Below, in pieces: positions 27,288 to 36,334 of a stretch of DNA of 64,000 nucleotides. The notes beneath the pieces were generated by a model that was not told the DNA's origin, did not search any database, and was given only the letters and a program-made list of their open reading frames with translations. A program made the translations under genes and the position numbers. The stretch covers positions 124,001 to 188,000 of the forward strand of contig NZ_BJFN01000004.1 of assembly GCF_014189855.1 (NCBI RefSeq), read 5' to 3'. Position 1 is the stretch's first letter, and each line of letters opens with the position of its first letter. The DNA comes from Buttiauxella sp. A111. GTDB taxonomy: Bacteria; Pseudomonadota; Gammaproteobacteria; Enterobacterales; Enterobacteriaceae.

Positions 27288-27907
27288 TGAAAGATTATTT
27301 AGCGGAAACCGCCTCGCAAACTGCAGGCCCGTACGTACACATTGGCCTGGCTCCGCAAGCGGCTGGTTTCAATATTTTCGAGAAGAATTTTAGCCATGTG
27401 CTGACCAACTCCCACACCCAGGGCGAGCGGATTATCGTCGAAGGACGGGTGTTCGACGGTTCAGGTACACCGGTGCGTGATGTATTGCTGGAAGTGTGGC
27501 AAGCCAATGCCGCTGGACGTTATAACCATCCGGCGGATCAACAATCCAATAAAAAACTGGATGAAGATTTCCGTGGCTGGGGACGTACCTGTTCAGATTT
27601 CGACAGCGGTGTCTGGCGTTTTGACACCATCAAACCAGGCGCAGTAACTGGCCGCGATGGGCGCACGATGGCTCCACATTTGAATCTGTGGATTGTGGCG
27701 CGCGGGATTAATATCGGTCTGAATACGCGGATGTATTTTTCGGATGAGCAAGCCGCGAATGAGAGCGATCCGGTGCTGAATTTGATTGAGTGGGAAGTGC
27801 GACGTACTACGCTGATTGGCAAGCGTTCGATGCGCGGCAATGAGGTGGTATATACGTTTGATGTGTATCTTCAGGGGGAGAGGGAGACGGTGTTTTTTGA
27901 TCTATAA
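27287..27907 (+). CDS. pcaG: PcaG, protocatechuate 3,4-dioxygenase alpha subunit
   Basis: 206 residues starting MKDYLAETASQTAGPYVHIG, overlapping the pcaH stop in TGATG. It shares the intradiol fold (GERIIVEGRVFDGSGTPVRD, LLEVWQANAAGRYNHP, IKPGAVTGRDGRTMAPHLNL). In place of the HIH iron ligands it has PHLNLW, as expected for the non-metal-binding alpha subunit that shapes the active site. It pairs with PcaH. A strong terminator follows 38 bases later. Confidence 0.95.
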
Positions 27908-27944
27908 ATGTTCGCATTGCTGATTTCTTTATAAGAACAGTGAA

Positions 27945-27990
27945 TGTTCCGTTCACCGTGCGTTCAGTGAACGGAACATATGCATTTTTT
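27945..27990 (+). terminator. Rho-independent terminator of pcaHG
   Basis: A 12-base perfect stem (TGTTCCGTTCAC/GTGAACGGAACA) with a 10-base loop is followed by TATGCATTTTTT. It separates pcaHG from ydcI, which therefore has its own promoter. Confidence 0.85.
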
Positions 27991-28124
27991 CATACACAAC
28001 GGTGTTTGCCCCCTCACCATTTGTTATCAAACAACCTCAAATGTTAATTGTTTTTTGCTAGCAAGTTATCAAAATTAAACAACTTATCTTGTCAGCGCGG
28101 CGAGTCTGTTTTTAACATGAGGTT

Positions 28125-29048
28125 ATGGAAAAAAACGGTTTGTTCAGTCAGCGCATTCGCTTGCGCCATCTTCATACTTTCGTAGCTGTCGCTCAACAGG
28201 GAACACTGGGGCGTGCGGCTGAAACACTTAATCTTAGCCAACCGGCGCTGTCGAAGACGCTTAATGAGCTTGAGCAGTTAACCGGCACGCGCTTGTTTGA
28301 GCGTGGGCGTCTTGGCGCACAAATGACGTTGATGGGTGAGCAATTCCTTACCCACGCCGTTAAGGTGCTGGATGCGTTAAATCACGCCGGGCAGTCGCTC
28401 AACCAGAAGGATGGCCAAAGCACTGCAGTTATTCGCGTGGGTGCGCTGCCAACTGCCGCGCTGGGCATCTTGCCAAAAGTTATCGGCCAGTTTCACAAAC
28501 AACAAAACGATGTGACGCTGCAAGTTGCCACCATGAACAACACCATGCTGCTGTCGGGATTAAAATCTGGCGAGCTGGATTTAGGGATTGGCAGAATGTC
28601 CGACCCGGAATTGATGACCGGGTTGAATTATGAGCTGTTATTCCTCGAGTCTCTAAAACTGGTGGTGCGTCCAGGTCACCCGCTCCTGAACGAAAACATC
28701 ACGCTGAGCAAAGTGATGGAATGGCCGGTGGTGGTTTCGCCAAAAGGGACGATTCCGCGTCAAAATGCCGAAACGCTGCTCTCCAGCCAGGGCTGCAAAA
28801 TGTCAGCGACCTGCGTCGAAACGCTTTCTGCTTCGCTTTCCCGTCAACTTACCGTGGACTTTAACTACGTGTGGTTTGTGCCATCGGGGGCGGTGAAGGA
28901 GGATTTACGTCAGGGGATTTTGACGTCGCTACCGGTCGCGACGCAGGGTGTTGGCGAGCCTATTGGCATATTAACCCGAGTGGATACGCCGTTATCTCCC
29001 GCCGCGCAAATCTTGCTGGCCTCGATTCGTAAGTCAATTCCAGGTTAA
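28125..29048 (+). CDS. ydcI: YdcI, LysR-type regulator (PcaQ-like)
   Basis: 307 residues, collinear with E. coli YdcI (MEKNGLFSQRIRLRHLHTFV, ARGAAETL-type helix LGRAAETLNLSQPALSKTLN, GALPTAALGILPKVIGQFH, RMSDPELMTGLNYELLFLES). The opening RIRLRHLHTFVAVAQ is also typical of PcaQ, the LysR activator of protocatechuate genes in alpha-proteobacteria. In E. coli ydcI faces ydcJ directly and is described as a stress-related regulator. Here pcaHG lies between those two genes, in the same direction as ydcI. That placement suggests it regulates pcaHG, with protocatechuate or its muconate product as effector. Identity as YdcI is firm; the pca role is inference. Confidence 0.9.
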   Translation: MEKNGLFSQRIRLRHLHTFVAVAQQGTLGRAAETLNLSQPALSKTLNELEQLTGTRLFERGRLGAQMTLMGEQFLTHAVKVLDALNHAGQSLNQKDGQSTAVIRVGALPTAALGILPKVIGQFHKQQNDVTLQVATMNNTMLLSGLKSGELDLGIGRMSDPELMTGLNYELLFLESLKLVVRPGHPLLNENITLSKVMEWPVVVSPKGTIPRQNAETLLSSQGCKMSATCVETLSASLSRQLTVDFNYVWFVPSGAVKEDLRQGILTSLPVATQGVGEPIGILTRVDTPLSPAAQILLASIRKSIPG

Positions 29049-29079
29049 AAAAATGGCGGGTGGCGCAAGCTTACCCGCC
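29047..29079 (-). terminator. Terminator downstream of tssF
   Basis: A stem GGCGGGT/ACCCGCC is followed, on the reverse strand, by ATTTTTTT. It ends the tssF message and abuts the convergent ydcI stop. Confidence 0.75.
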
Positions 29080-29121
29080 CTGGAAAACCCGTTCAGCAAA
29101 CTTTGTCAGCAATCTGATGAC

Positions 29122-30951
29122 TTACATCAGGGCATGTTGTCCATTGTGTTGCCATTCCCAGGACTCCTGACTTTCCATGTTAATCATTTTCAGACAGTGA
29201 AATGAGTGGATGCTGGCGTACAGGGCGAAGAAGTGTGACAGCACACTGCCCAACAGATATATCTCCCCTTCGCAGACAAAGGGCTCAGGGTTTACCCACA
29301 GCGTAGTGGACAGTCCCCGAACCGGCACGCCCCTGAATAAACGGTCAATCGGGCGGGATTCCATTTTTTCGATGGCGTCCAATTTTTGAGAAGAAAGCCG
29401 GGCCTGCTGTGGGTGATGAATGCCGGGTAAATCAAAGGTGCGCAGTACCTGAATCAGCGCTTCCTTGTCCAGCAGTGAAAGGTAGTTCAGGTTCATGCAG
29501 GAAATCAGCGACCAGTGCATATCGCCATCCGTCACCGGGTTTAACGGTTGGGTCGGACGAGTGACATTGCGAAACGTTGCCACCGCCGGGTTTTTGTCAA
29601 CCGCGACACAGATATCACCGATATGCAGCGAAGCGGGTTGTAATCGGTTAGTACATATCAGCGAGGCAGTAAGAACCTCCCCCTCAATCCGGGAACTATC
29701 CGGTCCCTTGCCATCGGAGTGGACAAAGGCAATGGCATGATCCAGACCTCGATGAAACAGAGACGTTTTGGTGCGGTGATGCCAGTAAACCACTTCACGC
29801 TGGCGACTGTATTCAATCTGATGCTGGGCACCCTCGAATTCGGGCCAAATAAGCAACTTGTCACCAGGGCCTGGAATGCTGTCCGGAGCAGCAATTTTGC
29901 TGGAAACAGATTTAACCTGAAAAATATCGTAGTGCTCCAGGTTTTGCTGGCTGGCCCGTAACGGATATTCGGGCATGCGCCCATCGGGGCTGACAGGTTC
30001 AGCCTCATGGGCAAACAGATTTACCGCAGGGGTGCAATACAGGCGTAATGAATTCTTAGTCAGTTTGATATCCGCAGGCAGCGGCAGTTCAAAATGAAGA
30101 CGTAATGTAAAAGCGTCTGTGGGGAAGTTTTCTGGCAACCGTGCGGCATTGCGCAGATGAAAGAAGAAAAAACTTTCCGGGTAGCAAAAATACTCCTGAA
30201 GTACCCGGTAACCGTTATGGACGTTTTTCGGCCACGGCAGCAGCGCGTCTTCACGTTCAAAACCTGCGGCGTCCAGCCACAGATCGGGCAGCGCCAGGCG
30301 ATGCGGCCCGGCGACCAGTTCCGCATCCATTAAATGCTCGCTAAACCACAGATAGAGTTGCTGGCGGCTGTAATCCTCTTCATTTCCCAGCCAGAAAGTC
30401 AGTTTATTCAGATCAATCGAGCCGGGAGAGATGTTGCCCTCGGTCGAGAAATCAATCTCAATCACACCCTTTTTCAGGCTACTGCCGTTACGTACATCCC
30501 GGACAGACAGGGGTTGCAGCCAGGCATCACGTGCCAGAGTGAAATAACACGTGGGAGACGTCGTGGCGTCATCGTCCAGCGTTCTACGGCTGTCTGATGT
30601 GGCACGCGCAGCACCGGAAGAAATAAGCTCATCACGATGAACCTGAACAGGCCCGGAAAGCCGTGTGGTTATCGGTTGATATTCAATAACAGCCATCGAG
30701 GGCACGGGGCGCAGATAATTAGCCCACAGCCTGTTAATCAGGCCGTGCGTGAATTCAGGGAACTTATCCTCCAGTTTTTCCCGCAATCCACTGGAAAGAA
30801 AGGCGAAAGCCTCCATCAGGCGCTCCACATCCGGGTCGCCCCCCTTCTCCGCCAGAAACTGCGCGAGATGAGGTTTTTCCTTTGCCAGCAGATTGCCTAG
30901 CTGACGCAAATAATCCAGTTCTTCCCGATAATAACCTTCATCAAAAGCCAT
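29122..30951 (-). CDS. tssF: TssF (VasA), type VI secretion baseplate protein, orphan
   Basis: 609 residues from the ATG at 30951, eight bases after GGAG; a GTG at 30960 is too near that site. The start MAFDEGYYREELDYLRQLGN, EKPHLAQFLAEKGGDPDVER and the end region GEIYLLGSVLSHFFALYASI followed by HSFHCLKM are classic TssF. TssF joins TssG, TssE and TssK to form the baseplate wedge. None of tssA-M other than this and vgrG is in the window. The frame is intact and full length, so it may be either a functional satellite copy or a remnant of a deleted cluster. It is divergent from vgrG. Confidence 0.92.
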   Translation of the reverse strand: MAFDEGYYREELDYLRQLGNLLAKEKPHLAQFLAEKGGDPDVERLMEAFAFLSSGLREKLEDKFPEFTHGLINRLWANYLRPVPSMAVIEYQPITTRLSGPVQVHRDELISSGAARATSDSRRTLDDDATTSPTCYFTLARDAWLQPLSVRDVRNGSSLKKGVIEIDFSTEGNISPGSIDLNKLTFWLGNEEDYSRQQLYLWFSEHLMDAELVAGPHRLALPDLWLDAAGFEREDALLPWPKNVHNGYRVLQEYFCYPESFFFFHLRNAARLPENFPTDAFTLRLHFELPLPADIKLTKNSLRLYCTPAVNLFAHEAEPVSPDGRMPEYPLRASQQNLEHYDIFQVKSVSSKIAAPDSIPGPGDKLLIWPEFEGAQHQIEYSRQREVVYWHHRTKTSLFHRGLDHAIAFVHSDGKGPDSSRIEGEVLTASLICTNRLQPASLHIGDICVAVDKNPAVATFRNVTRPTQPLNPVTDGDMHWSLISCMNLNYLSLLDKEALIQVLRTFDLPGIHHPQQARLSSQKLDAIEKMESRPIDRLFRGVPVRGLSTTLWVNPEPFVCEGEIYLLGSVLSHFFALYASIHSFHCLKMINMESQESWEWQHNGQHALM

Positions 30952-31047
30952 TATATTCACTCCACTTACCCGTGATGATAATTATCACACGCTTAAGCAC
31001 TTCCCCGCGCCATTCAAATAAACCACCGCTGCACTTCCGTTCCGTTA

Positions 31048-31341
31048 TCATGTTTCCCACTCCCTGTTCAGGTGATAAATAAATCGCATATTACGCGCAG
31101 GAAATAATATTAAAAGCACTTTCTCCGAATCTAAAATGGAGTTACCCTCAACTACCTTCACTGTAGAAAACAATAATAAACGAAACATTAACGCAATGAT
31201 AACTGCAGGAAATAACATTATTTTAAGAAACAACAACCATTTATAACCCAAACGAATTAATAAGATTAAAGCACATTCACTGAAATTATGAAAAAGCAGA
31301 TTAACAACCAAAATAACAATATAAAACACTGAATGAAGCAT
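31048..31341 (-). CDS. Possible small membrane protein in the type VI islet
   Basis: A 97-codon AT-rich frame with two or three strongly hydrophobic stretches (VFYIVILVVNLLFH, WLLFLKIMLFPAVIIALMFR) and a soluble tail. No convincing ribosome site precedes the ATG and I do not recognise a family. It lies in the 630-base gap between tssF and vgrG. It may be a gene, a decayed gene or a chance frame in AT-rich DNA. The rest of that gap (30952-31047, 31342-31583) shows nothing else beyond AT-rich promoter-like sequence. Confidence 0.3.
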   Translation of the reverse strand: MLHSVFYIVILVVNLLFHNFSECALILLIRLGYKWLLFLKIMLFPAVIIALMFRLLLFSTVKVVEGNSILDSEKVLLILFPARNMRFIYHLNREWET

Positions 31342-31583
31342 TTATTAAAAATGGTTTTAGTTTAGATACACCAATATTATCCATGATGATTTCACCTTAT
31401 TTTTTGCATACAGACTTAATTACGCCGTAAACAAAAAGGTTGTCAGTAAGGAGTTACGTTTTTACGGGAGATGGCGGGTGCCGGAAACTTCGGCGGTAGC
31501 GTGCCTGAAAACAAGCGTAACACTGTACTGCCACAACCATTGGGTAGTGACAGTTTTTCTTGTGGATGCACCAGGGAGGTTAT

Positions 31584-33581
31584 ATGTCCTTAAAAGGGTT
31601 ACGTTTTACACTGGAAGTCGACGGGCTGGCGGAAACAGCCACTGTAGTCGTCCGTTTCAATCTCGCCCAGCATTACTCAGTCCCCTTCCAGCTTAATGTC
31701 GATATCGCCAGTGGTCTTTCGGACCTGACGGCGACCGATTTCCTCGAAAAAAATGCCGTCCTGACGGTCTGGCAGGGAATGGAAGCACAGCGCACCGTCA
31801 CTGGCATAGTCACCGCCGTGACGGTGGGTGAAAACAATCACTGGCAGATGGGTTACCACCTGACCATTTCCCCTCCGCTCTGGCGATGTGGTTTGCGCCA
31901 GAACTTCCGCATTTTCCAGCAGCAAGATATCCAGACTATCTCCGCCACTTTGCTTAACGAAAATGGCATCACGGAATGGACGCCAGTGTTCTACGATCCG
32001 CATCCGGCCCGCGAATTCTGCGCCCAGTACGGGGAAAGTGACCTGGCTTTCCTGGTTCGCCTGTGGGCAGAGGAAGGGATTTTCTTCTTTGACTGGCACG
32101 CGTCTGAAGGCGCGCAGCAAAAACTGGTGCTGTGTGATGATAAAGCCGGTATTTCCGGCAAGGCGTCGCTGCCCTTCAATCCCAATATCGCGACCGGAGT
32201 TGCCACCGAATGCATCAGCCAGTTTCGCTATCACGCACAGATCCGCCCCTCTTCCGTAGAAACCGAGGACTACACCTTTAAATCACCGAACTGGCAGGGC
32301 TACTACAACCGCGCGGGTGAAAACCTGAACGGCCAGCTGACGCAGTATGAAATTTTTGATTATCCGGGGCGCTTCAAAGATGAACAGCACGGGCGGAATT
32401 TTGCCCGCTACAGGATTGAAGGCTGGCGCAATGATGCAGAAATGGCGACGGGTTGCAGCAACTCACCGAAACTGTGGCCGGGAAAATGTTTCACGCTGAC
32501 CGGGCACCCGTCTGATTCGTCAAACCGGAAATGGCAGGTGACGAGAAGTGTCCTGATCGGCGAGCAGCCGCAGGCACTGCATGGCAGCCAGGGTGTGGGG
32601 ACGACTCTGAATAATCGCTTTGACGTCATCCCGGCAGACAGAACGTGGCGCCCCGGCCCGCTGCCCAAACCGAAAGTGGACGGCCCGCAGAGCGCCGTTG
32701 TCACCGGCCCGCCGGGGGAAGAAATCTTCTGCGATGAACATGGCCGGGTGCGGATACGTTTTCACTGGGATCGCTACAGCCCTGGAAACGAGAACAGCTC
32801 GTGCTGGGTGCGAGTGTCACAGGCGTGGGCGGGAGCCGGATTTGGCAACCTGGCAATCCCCCGCGTAGGCCAGGAAGTGATCGTCGATTTCCTCAACGGT
32901 GACCCGGATCAGCCCATTGTGATGGGGCGAACGTATCACCAGGACAACCGTTCGCCAGGCGGCCTGCCGGGCACCAAAACCCAGATGACCATTCGCTCGA
33001 AAACCTACAAAGGTAGTGGGTTTAACGAACTTAAGTTCGATGACGCAACTGGCAAGGAGCAGGTCTATATCCATGCGCAGAAGAATATGGATACGGAGGT
33101 ACTCAATGATCGCACCACTACGGTAAAACATGATCACACTGAAACGATCACAAATAACCAGAAAATCACCGTGGGTGTGGGTCAGTCGGTCAATGTGGGA
33201 AGTAAGAAGGAAGCGGGTCATGATCAAAAAGTGACAGTGGCGAATGATCAAAATACAACTGTAGTTAATAATCAAATCACAGAAATTACTGAAGGGAATA
33301 AAACAACTGATATTAATAAGGGAGATCAGGAAATTACTCTTCATGAAGGGAAACAAACAATAACAGTTAAAAAAACCATTAGCATTAATTCAGAAGAGAA
33401 AATTGAATTTATCTGTGGCGATTCAAGAATTACGCTTTTAAAAAACGGAGAAATTACACTTAAAGGGAAAGTAATAAAAAATATTGCAGAGAATGAATAT
33501 CAAGTGAATACAAAAATACTTTCTGCTGATGGTAGCGTTGAACAGGTATTAACCGGTGGAATATTGAAGTTGAATCCTTAA
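31584..33581 (+). CDS. vgrG: VgrG (TssI), type VI secretion spike protein
   Basis: 665 residues from the ATG at 31584 after GGGAGG. The gp27-like part covers about residues 1-350 (LRFTLEVDGLAETATVVVRF, AEEGIFFFDWHASEG). The gp5 OB part covers about 380-470 (GPPGEEIFCDEHGRVRIRFH, VSQAWAGAGFGNLAIPRVGQ, DPDQPIVMGRTYHQDN). The beta-prism repeats of the spike run from about 500 (DRTTTVKHDHTETITNNQKI). VgrG trimers tip the T6SS tube and carry effectors. No catalytic extension is fused. Base composition changes abruptly to AT-rich near 33230, so the C-terminal tip seems to come from elsewhere. A PAAR protein gene follows after 30 bases and is its probable cargo. Confidence 0.95.
   Translation: MSLKGLRFTLEVDGLAETATVVVRFNLAQHYSVPFQLNVDIASGLSDLTATDFLEKNAVLTVWQGMEAQRTVTGIVTAVTVGENNHWQMGYHLTISPPLWRCGLRQNFRIFQQQDIQTISATLLNENGITEWTPVFYDPHPAREFCAQYGESDLAFLVRLWAEEGIFFFDWHASEGAQQKLVLCDDKAGISGKASLPFNPNIATGVATECISQFRYHAQIRPSSVETEDYTFKSPNWQGYYNRAGENLNGQLTQYEIFDYPGRFKDEQHGRNFARYRIEGWRNDAEMATGCSNSPKLWPGKCFTLTGHPSDSSNRKWQVTRSVLIGEQPQALHGSQGVGTTLNNRFDVIPADRTWRPGPLPKPKVDGPQSAVVTGPPGEEIFCDEHGRVRIRFHWDRYSPGNENSSCWVRVSQAWAGAGFGNLAIPRVGQEVIVDFLNGDPDQPIVMGRTYHQDNRSPGGLPGTKTQMTIRSKTYKGSGFNELKFDDATGKEQVYIHAQKNMDTEVLNDRTTTVKHDHTETITNNQKITVGVGQSVNVGSKKEAGHDQKVTVANDQNTTVVNNQITEITEGNKTTDINKGDQEITLHEGKQTITVKKTISINSEEKIEFICGDSRITLLKNGEITLKGKVIKNIAENEYQVNTKILSADGSVEQVLTGGILKLNP
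32085..32298 (+). repeat. 214-bp direct repeat, copy A (inside vgrG)
   Basis: Bases 32085-32298 and 36121-36334 align without gaps at an offset of 4036 and are nearly identical, with a handful of mismatches. Copy A encodes part of the gp27-like domain of VgrG (FFDWHASEGAQQKLVLCDDK onward). Confidence 0.95.
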
Positions 33582-33611
33582 TATATTTCGTTATTCAAAA
33601 GGGCATATGAC

Positions 33612-34643
33612 ATGGAAAAGTTTGCTGCAAGACAAACAGCAGATAAGGCAGCACATACAGGGCCGTTAAACTCAGGGAGCCTTGATGTCACCATTGGCGG
33701 TTTTCCCGCTGCCCGTCAAGGCGACACTTTTGTTTGTGTGTTGCATGGCCCTGGTGTTATTGCCGAGGGCTCAAAGACCGTCACAATCAATGGAATTCCT
33801 GCCGCGAGGATGGGGGATATAACCAGCTGTAAAGTTAAATCATTACCGCCAGGCAAAGGCAAAAAACCTGCGATTTCTCATTTTCTGACGCCAGTTAAAA
33901 ATACCAACCCAGATGGTACAGCGAAGACAGAAAAACCAGACAATGTTGCACTGCGGGTATTAGGTATTTACACCACCCAGTCAGATGAGTCAGGTAACAA
34001 TTCATTTGATCAAGCCAAAGCTGGACTTACGGCGATGGACTTCCAGTTAAAAAACCATCCTGGTGATAAGAATAGTGGCTTTGATACTAACTGGGGAGGA
34101 GCTGTTGGAAAACTTGAAGGTACTGCGGGGTTGAATGATAAAGACGGAGAATACGGGGCAGGAGCAAAAGGCAGAGCAACTGGGGTTTCCGGAAGTGCAG
34201 GGATAAACAGCGGTAAAGAAAATTCGGGGGATTATGCTGGTGCAAAGGCAGAAGGTCATGTGGGGTATGCAGACGGAAAAATTGAAGGGAATATTATTAT
34301 TAAACCAGAAGACCAAAAATATGGCGGTGGCTTTGATATTGGTGCTGAGGCAGCCGCTGCTCATGGTGAGCTGGAAGGTGCTTTTGAGTCAAAATACTTT
34401 GCAGTAAAAGCAACACTTGGTGGATCTGCGGGAACGGTTGGGGCAGGAGCAGGATTGGCGGGCACTATAGATATTGATGATAAGGTATTAGAAATAAAAG
34501 TCTCCGGAAAAATAGCTTTATTACTAGGATTGAAAGCGGATCTCTCATTTCGGCTTGGGGATTACGATACAGCTGAGGAAAAATCAAAAGAGCTTTCCGG
34601 TTTAGTATTAACTGGTTTGCCCACAGTAATTATTGGAGGTTAA
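33612..34643 (+). CDS. PAAR-domain protein with Gly/Ala-rich C-terminal domain, putative T6SS effector
   Basis: 343 residues. Residues about 15-85 form a PAAR spike-tip domain (TGPLNSGSLDVTIGGFPAAR, GDTFVCVLHGPGVIAEGSKT, INGIPAARMGD). After a linker, residues about 140-343 are rich in Gly, Ala and alternating charged or hydrophobic residues (GAGAKGRATGVSGSAGINSG, EAAAAHGELEGAFESKYFAV, LGGSAGTVGAGAGLAGTIDI). I recognise no nuclease, lipase or amidase motif. The amphipathic glycine-rich pattern, together with a membrane protein encoded five bases downstream, suggests a membrane-acting toxin. It would ride on the VgrG encoded just upstream. The effector function is inferred; the PAAR domain is clear. 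Confidence 0.75.
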   Translation: MEKFAARQTADKAAHTGPLNSGSLDVTIGGFPAARQGDTFVCVLHGPGVIAEGSKTVTINGIPAARMGDITSCKVKSLPPGKGKKPAISHFLTPVKNTNPDGTAKTEKPDNVALRVLGIYTTQSDESGNNSFDQAKAGLTAMDFQLKNHPGDKNSGFDTNWGGAVGKLEGTAGLNDKDGEYGAGAKGRATGVSGSAGINSGKENSGDYAGAKAEGHVGYADGKIEGNIIIKPEDQKYGGGFDIGAEAAAAHGELEGAFESKYFAVKATLGGSAGTVGAGAGLAGTIDIDDKVLEIKVSGKIALLLGLKADLSFRLGDYDTAEEKSKELSGLVLTGLPTVIIGG

Positions 34644-34647
34644 TTAT

Positions 34648-35025
34648 ATGGCTAAAATAATAAAAGCATTACTTGCATTCAAACCTTTAATTAAAAATTC
34701 CGTAGTGCGATTCATTATTGGATTTCCAATAACACTAGGAGCATTACAACTATCAGAACATTATCAAGATATAAATAACACCTTAATGTCAAAAATTTTT
34801 TTAACACTCGCTGTCATACTCGCCTATTATTTAATCGTTCTCTCAGTGATAGATGGAATGACGGGGCGAATATACTCCTTTCACGAAACAAAAAACGCAG
34901 AAAATCTACACAGAAACCCTTTGAAATTTGCGTTCAGGCATCGAAATAAAATAGTTTTGTTCTATAAGGTGGGGTTTATCATTGCCTTGGGATATCCGCT
35001 TATCATGATGTGGTTTTTTGATTAA
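34648..35025 (+). CDS. Small inner-membrane protein, candidate immunity protein
   Basis: 125 residues from the ATG at 34648, eight bases after GGAGG. There are three likely membrane helices: VVRFIIGFPITLGALQL (about 24-40), IFLTLAVILAYYLIVLSVID (about 54-73) and KVGFIIALGYPLIMMWFF (about 107-124). A basic loop (RHRNKIVLFYK) precedes the last. No family is recognised. The gene is AT-rich and sits immediately after the PAAR protein gene. In T6SS effector modules that position is normally held by the cognate immunity gene, and immunity to pore-forming toxins is usually a membrane protein. Function is inferred from position. Confidence 0.6.
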   Translation: MAKIIKALLAFKPLIKNSVVRFIIGFPITLGALQLSEHYQDINNTLMSKIFLTLAVILAYYLIVLSVIDGMTGRIYSFHETKNAENLHRNPLKFAFRHRNKIVLFYKVGFIIALGYPLIMMWFFD

Positions 35026-35045
35026 TTTCTATAAAAGGAATAAAA

Positions 35046-36128
35046 GTGAACAATATTTCCCAATCACAGTTCCCATTCCCAAAGCAGGTTTCTTATTCTA
35101 TTGATTATCAGAAAGAGTATTTCTGGCGCTGTGTTTACACCTCAACCTCCTCTGAAGCTTTGCATTATAAAATTGTATTGCCCTTGCAAGTTAAACCCAT
35201 ACTGACAAAACCGACAGAAATTGAAGATTTGGGATTAACAATGATTGGCTTATATCGCACTCTCAAAGCGGAAGAGACTCCCTACATGGAAGTCACAGTA
35301 GCTTATGAAGCGATTGGCAATGAAATGAATGGCAGTGACTGGCTTTACCATATCTTGGATTTAATGGGTGAGGAAATTATAAACAAAAGAACCTTCTTTT
35401 CTGAATCAGGTGAATATGCAGATGTGTTAACACAAAAAACGTATGGCACCGAAAATATGATTGCACGCTATCGCGTGATAAAAGATTCAGGTACAGAATC
35501 AGAAGGTGCGAACTTCTTTTTAATTAAGGCAACGTGCCATGAGAAAAATTATGCAGTGTTAAGTGAAGATCTATTACAAAGCATCGCTTGGTTTACGCTT
35601 ATTCACGAAAATGAATGGAAGATGGCCGAATCCCTAAAAAGCATAAACTCTGAGTATCCTGAGCCTCTTTCCTTCTATTATCCTGCATCCTGGTCTGTGC
35701 AACAGGAAGAAGAAGATGTACCCGGTCTTAGCCATTACTCTCTTTCCCATATTACTGGGCAGGAGCAAAAGAAAATGATCAATCTTTTTTTCATGGTGCC
35801 AGAAAAGAAGGTTGCGGCACAATTTGTCAGCGACACACTGTTTCAACGGCTAGAAAATGTTCTTCATGTTCAATCGCCAGAGCTTAAGCAAGCAGTCAAT
35901 AAACGCAATGCCAGATTGGACCAACTCTGGACGGGTTGTGTTGAACTCAATAGTGAGGACAAAATCAAACGCCATATACTGACGGTTCATGTCGGTTCGG
36001 TGGAGTCACTGTGGTTTTATTTTGAACAAATATCGCCATATGCGGAACAGAGATTTTATGACTGGGCGGTAATTAAGCGTGCTCAGGAAATCATTTTAAA
36101 CTCATTAAATAATTATGATCTTCTTTGA
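35046..36128 (+). CDS. Unknown protein of the T6SS effector module, DcrB/PsbP-like fold suspected
   Basis: 360 residues from a GTG at 35046, six bases after AAAGGA. There is no signal peptide or membrane segment. Two halves are apparent, about 1-195 and 200-355. The second begins PLSFYYPASWSVQQEEEDVP, the kind of opening seen in DcrB/DUF1795 and PsbP-like domains. T6SS Eag adaptors belong to DUF1795, but they are about 140 residues and are usually encoded before the effector. So this may be an accessory adaptor-like protein, a second immunity protein or something new. Its last codons run into the duplicated vgrG fragment, so its original C-terminus may have been altered by that event. Confidence 0.55.
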   Translation: MNNISQSQFPFPKQVSYSIDYQKEYFWRCVYTSTSSEALHYKIVLPLQVKPILTKPTEIEDLGLTMIGLYRTLKAEETPYMEVTVAYEAIGNEMNGSDWLYHILDLMGEEIINKRTFFSESGEYADVLTQKTYGTENMIARYRVIKDSGTESEGANFFLIKATCHEKNYAVLSEDLLQSIAWFTLIHENEWKMAESLKSINSEYPEPLSFYYPASWSVQQEEEDVPGLSHYSLSHITGQEQKKMINLFFMVPEKKVAAQFVSDTLFQRLENVLHVQSPELKQAVNKRNARLDQLWTGCVELNSEDKIKRHILTVHVGSVESLWFYFEQISPYAEQRFYDWAVIKRAQEIILNSLNNYDLL

Positions 36129-36334
36129 CTGGCACGCGTCTGAAGACGCGCAACAAAAACTGGTGCTGTGTGATGATAAAGCCGGTATTTCCGGTAAGGC
36201 GTCGCTGCCCTTCAATCCCAATATCACCGCTACAGTCTCCACAGAATGCATCAGCGAATTTCGCTATCACGCACAGATACGCCCTTCATCAGTCGAAACC
36301 GAGGACTACACCTTTAAATCACCGAACTGGCAGG
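36121..36334 (+). repeat. 214-bp direct repeat, copy B (vgrG scrap)
   Basis: This is the second copy of vgrG bases 32085-32298, gap-free and nearly identical. It begins eight bases before the end of the preceding gene. It can recombine with copy A, deleting or looping out the effector module between them. Confidence 0.95.
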
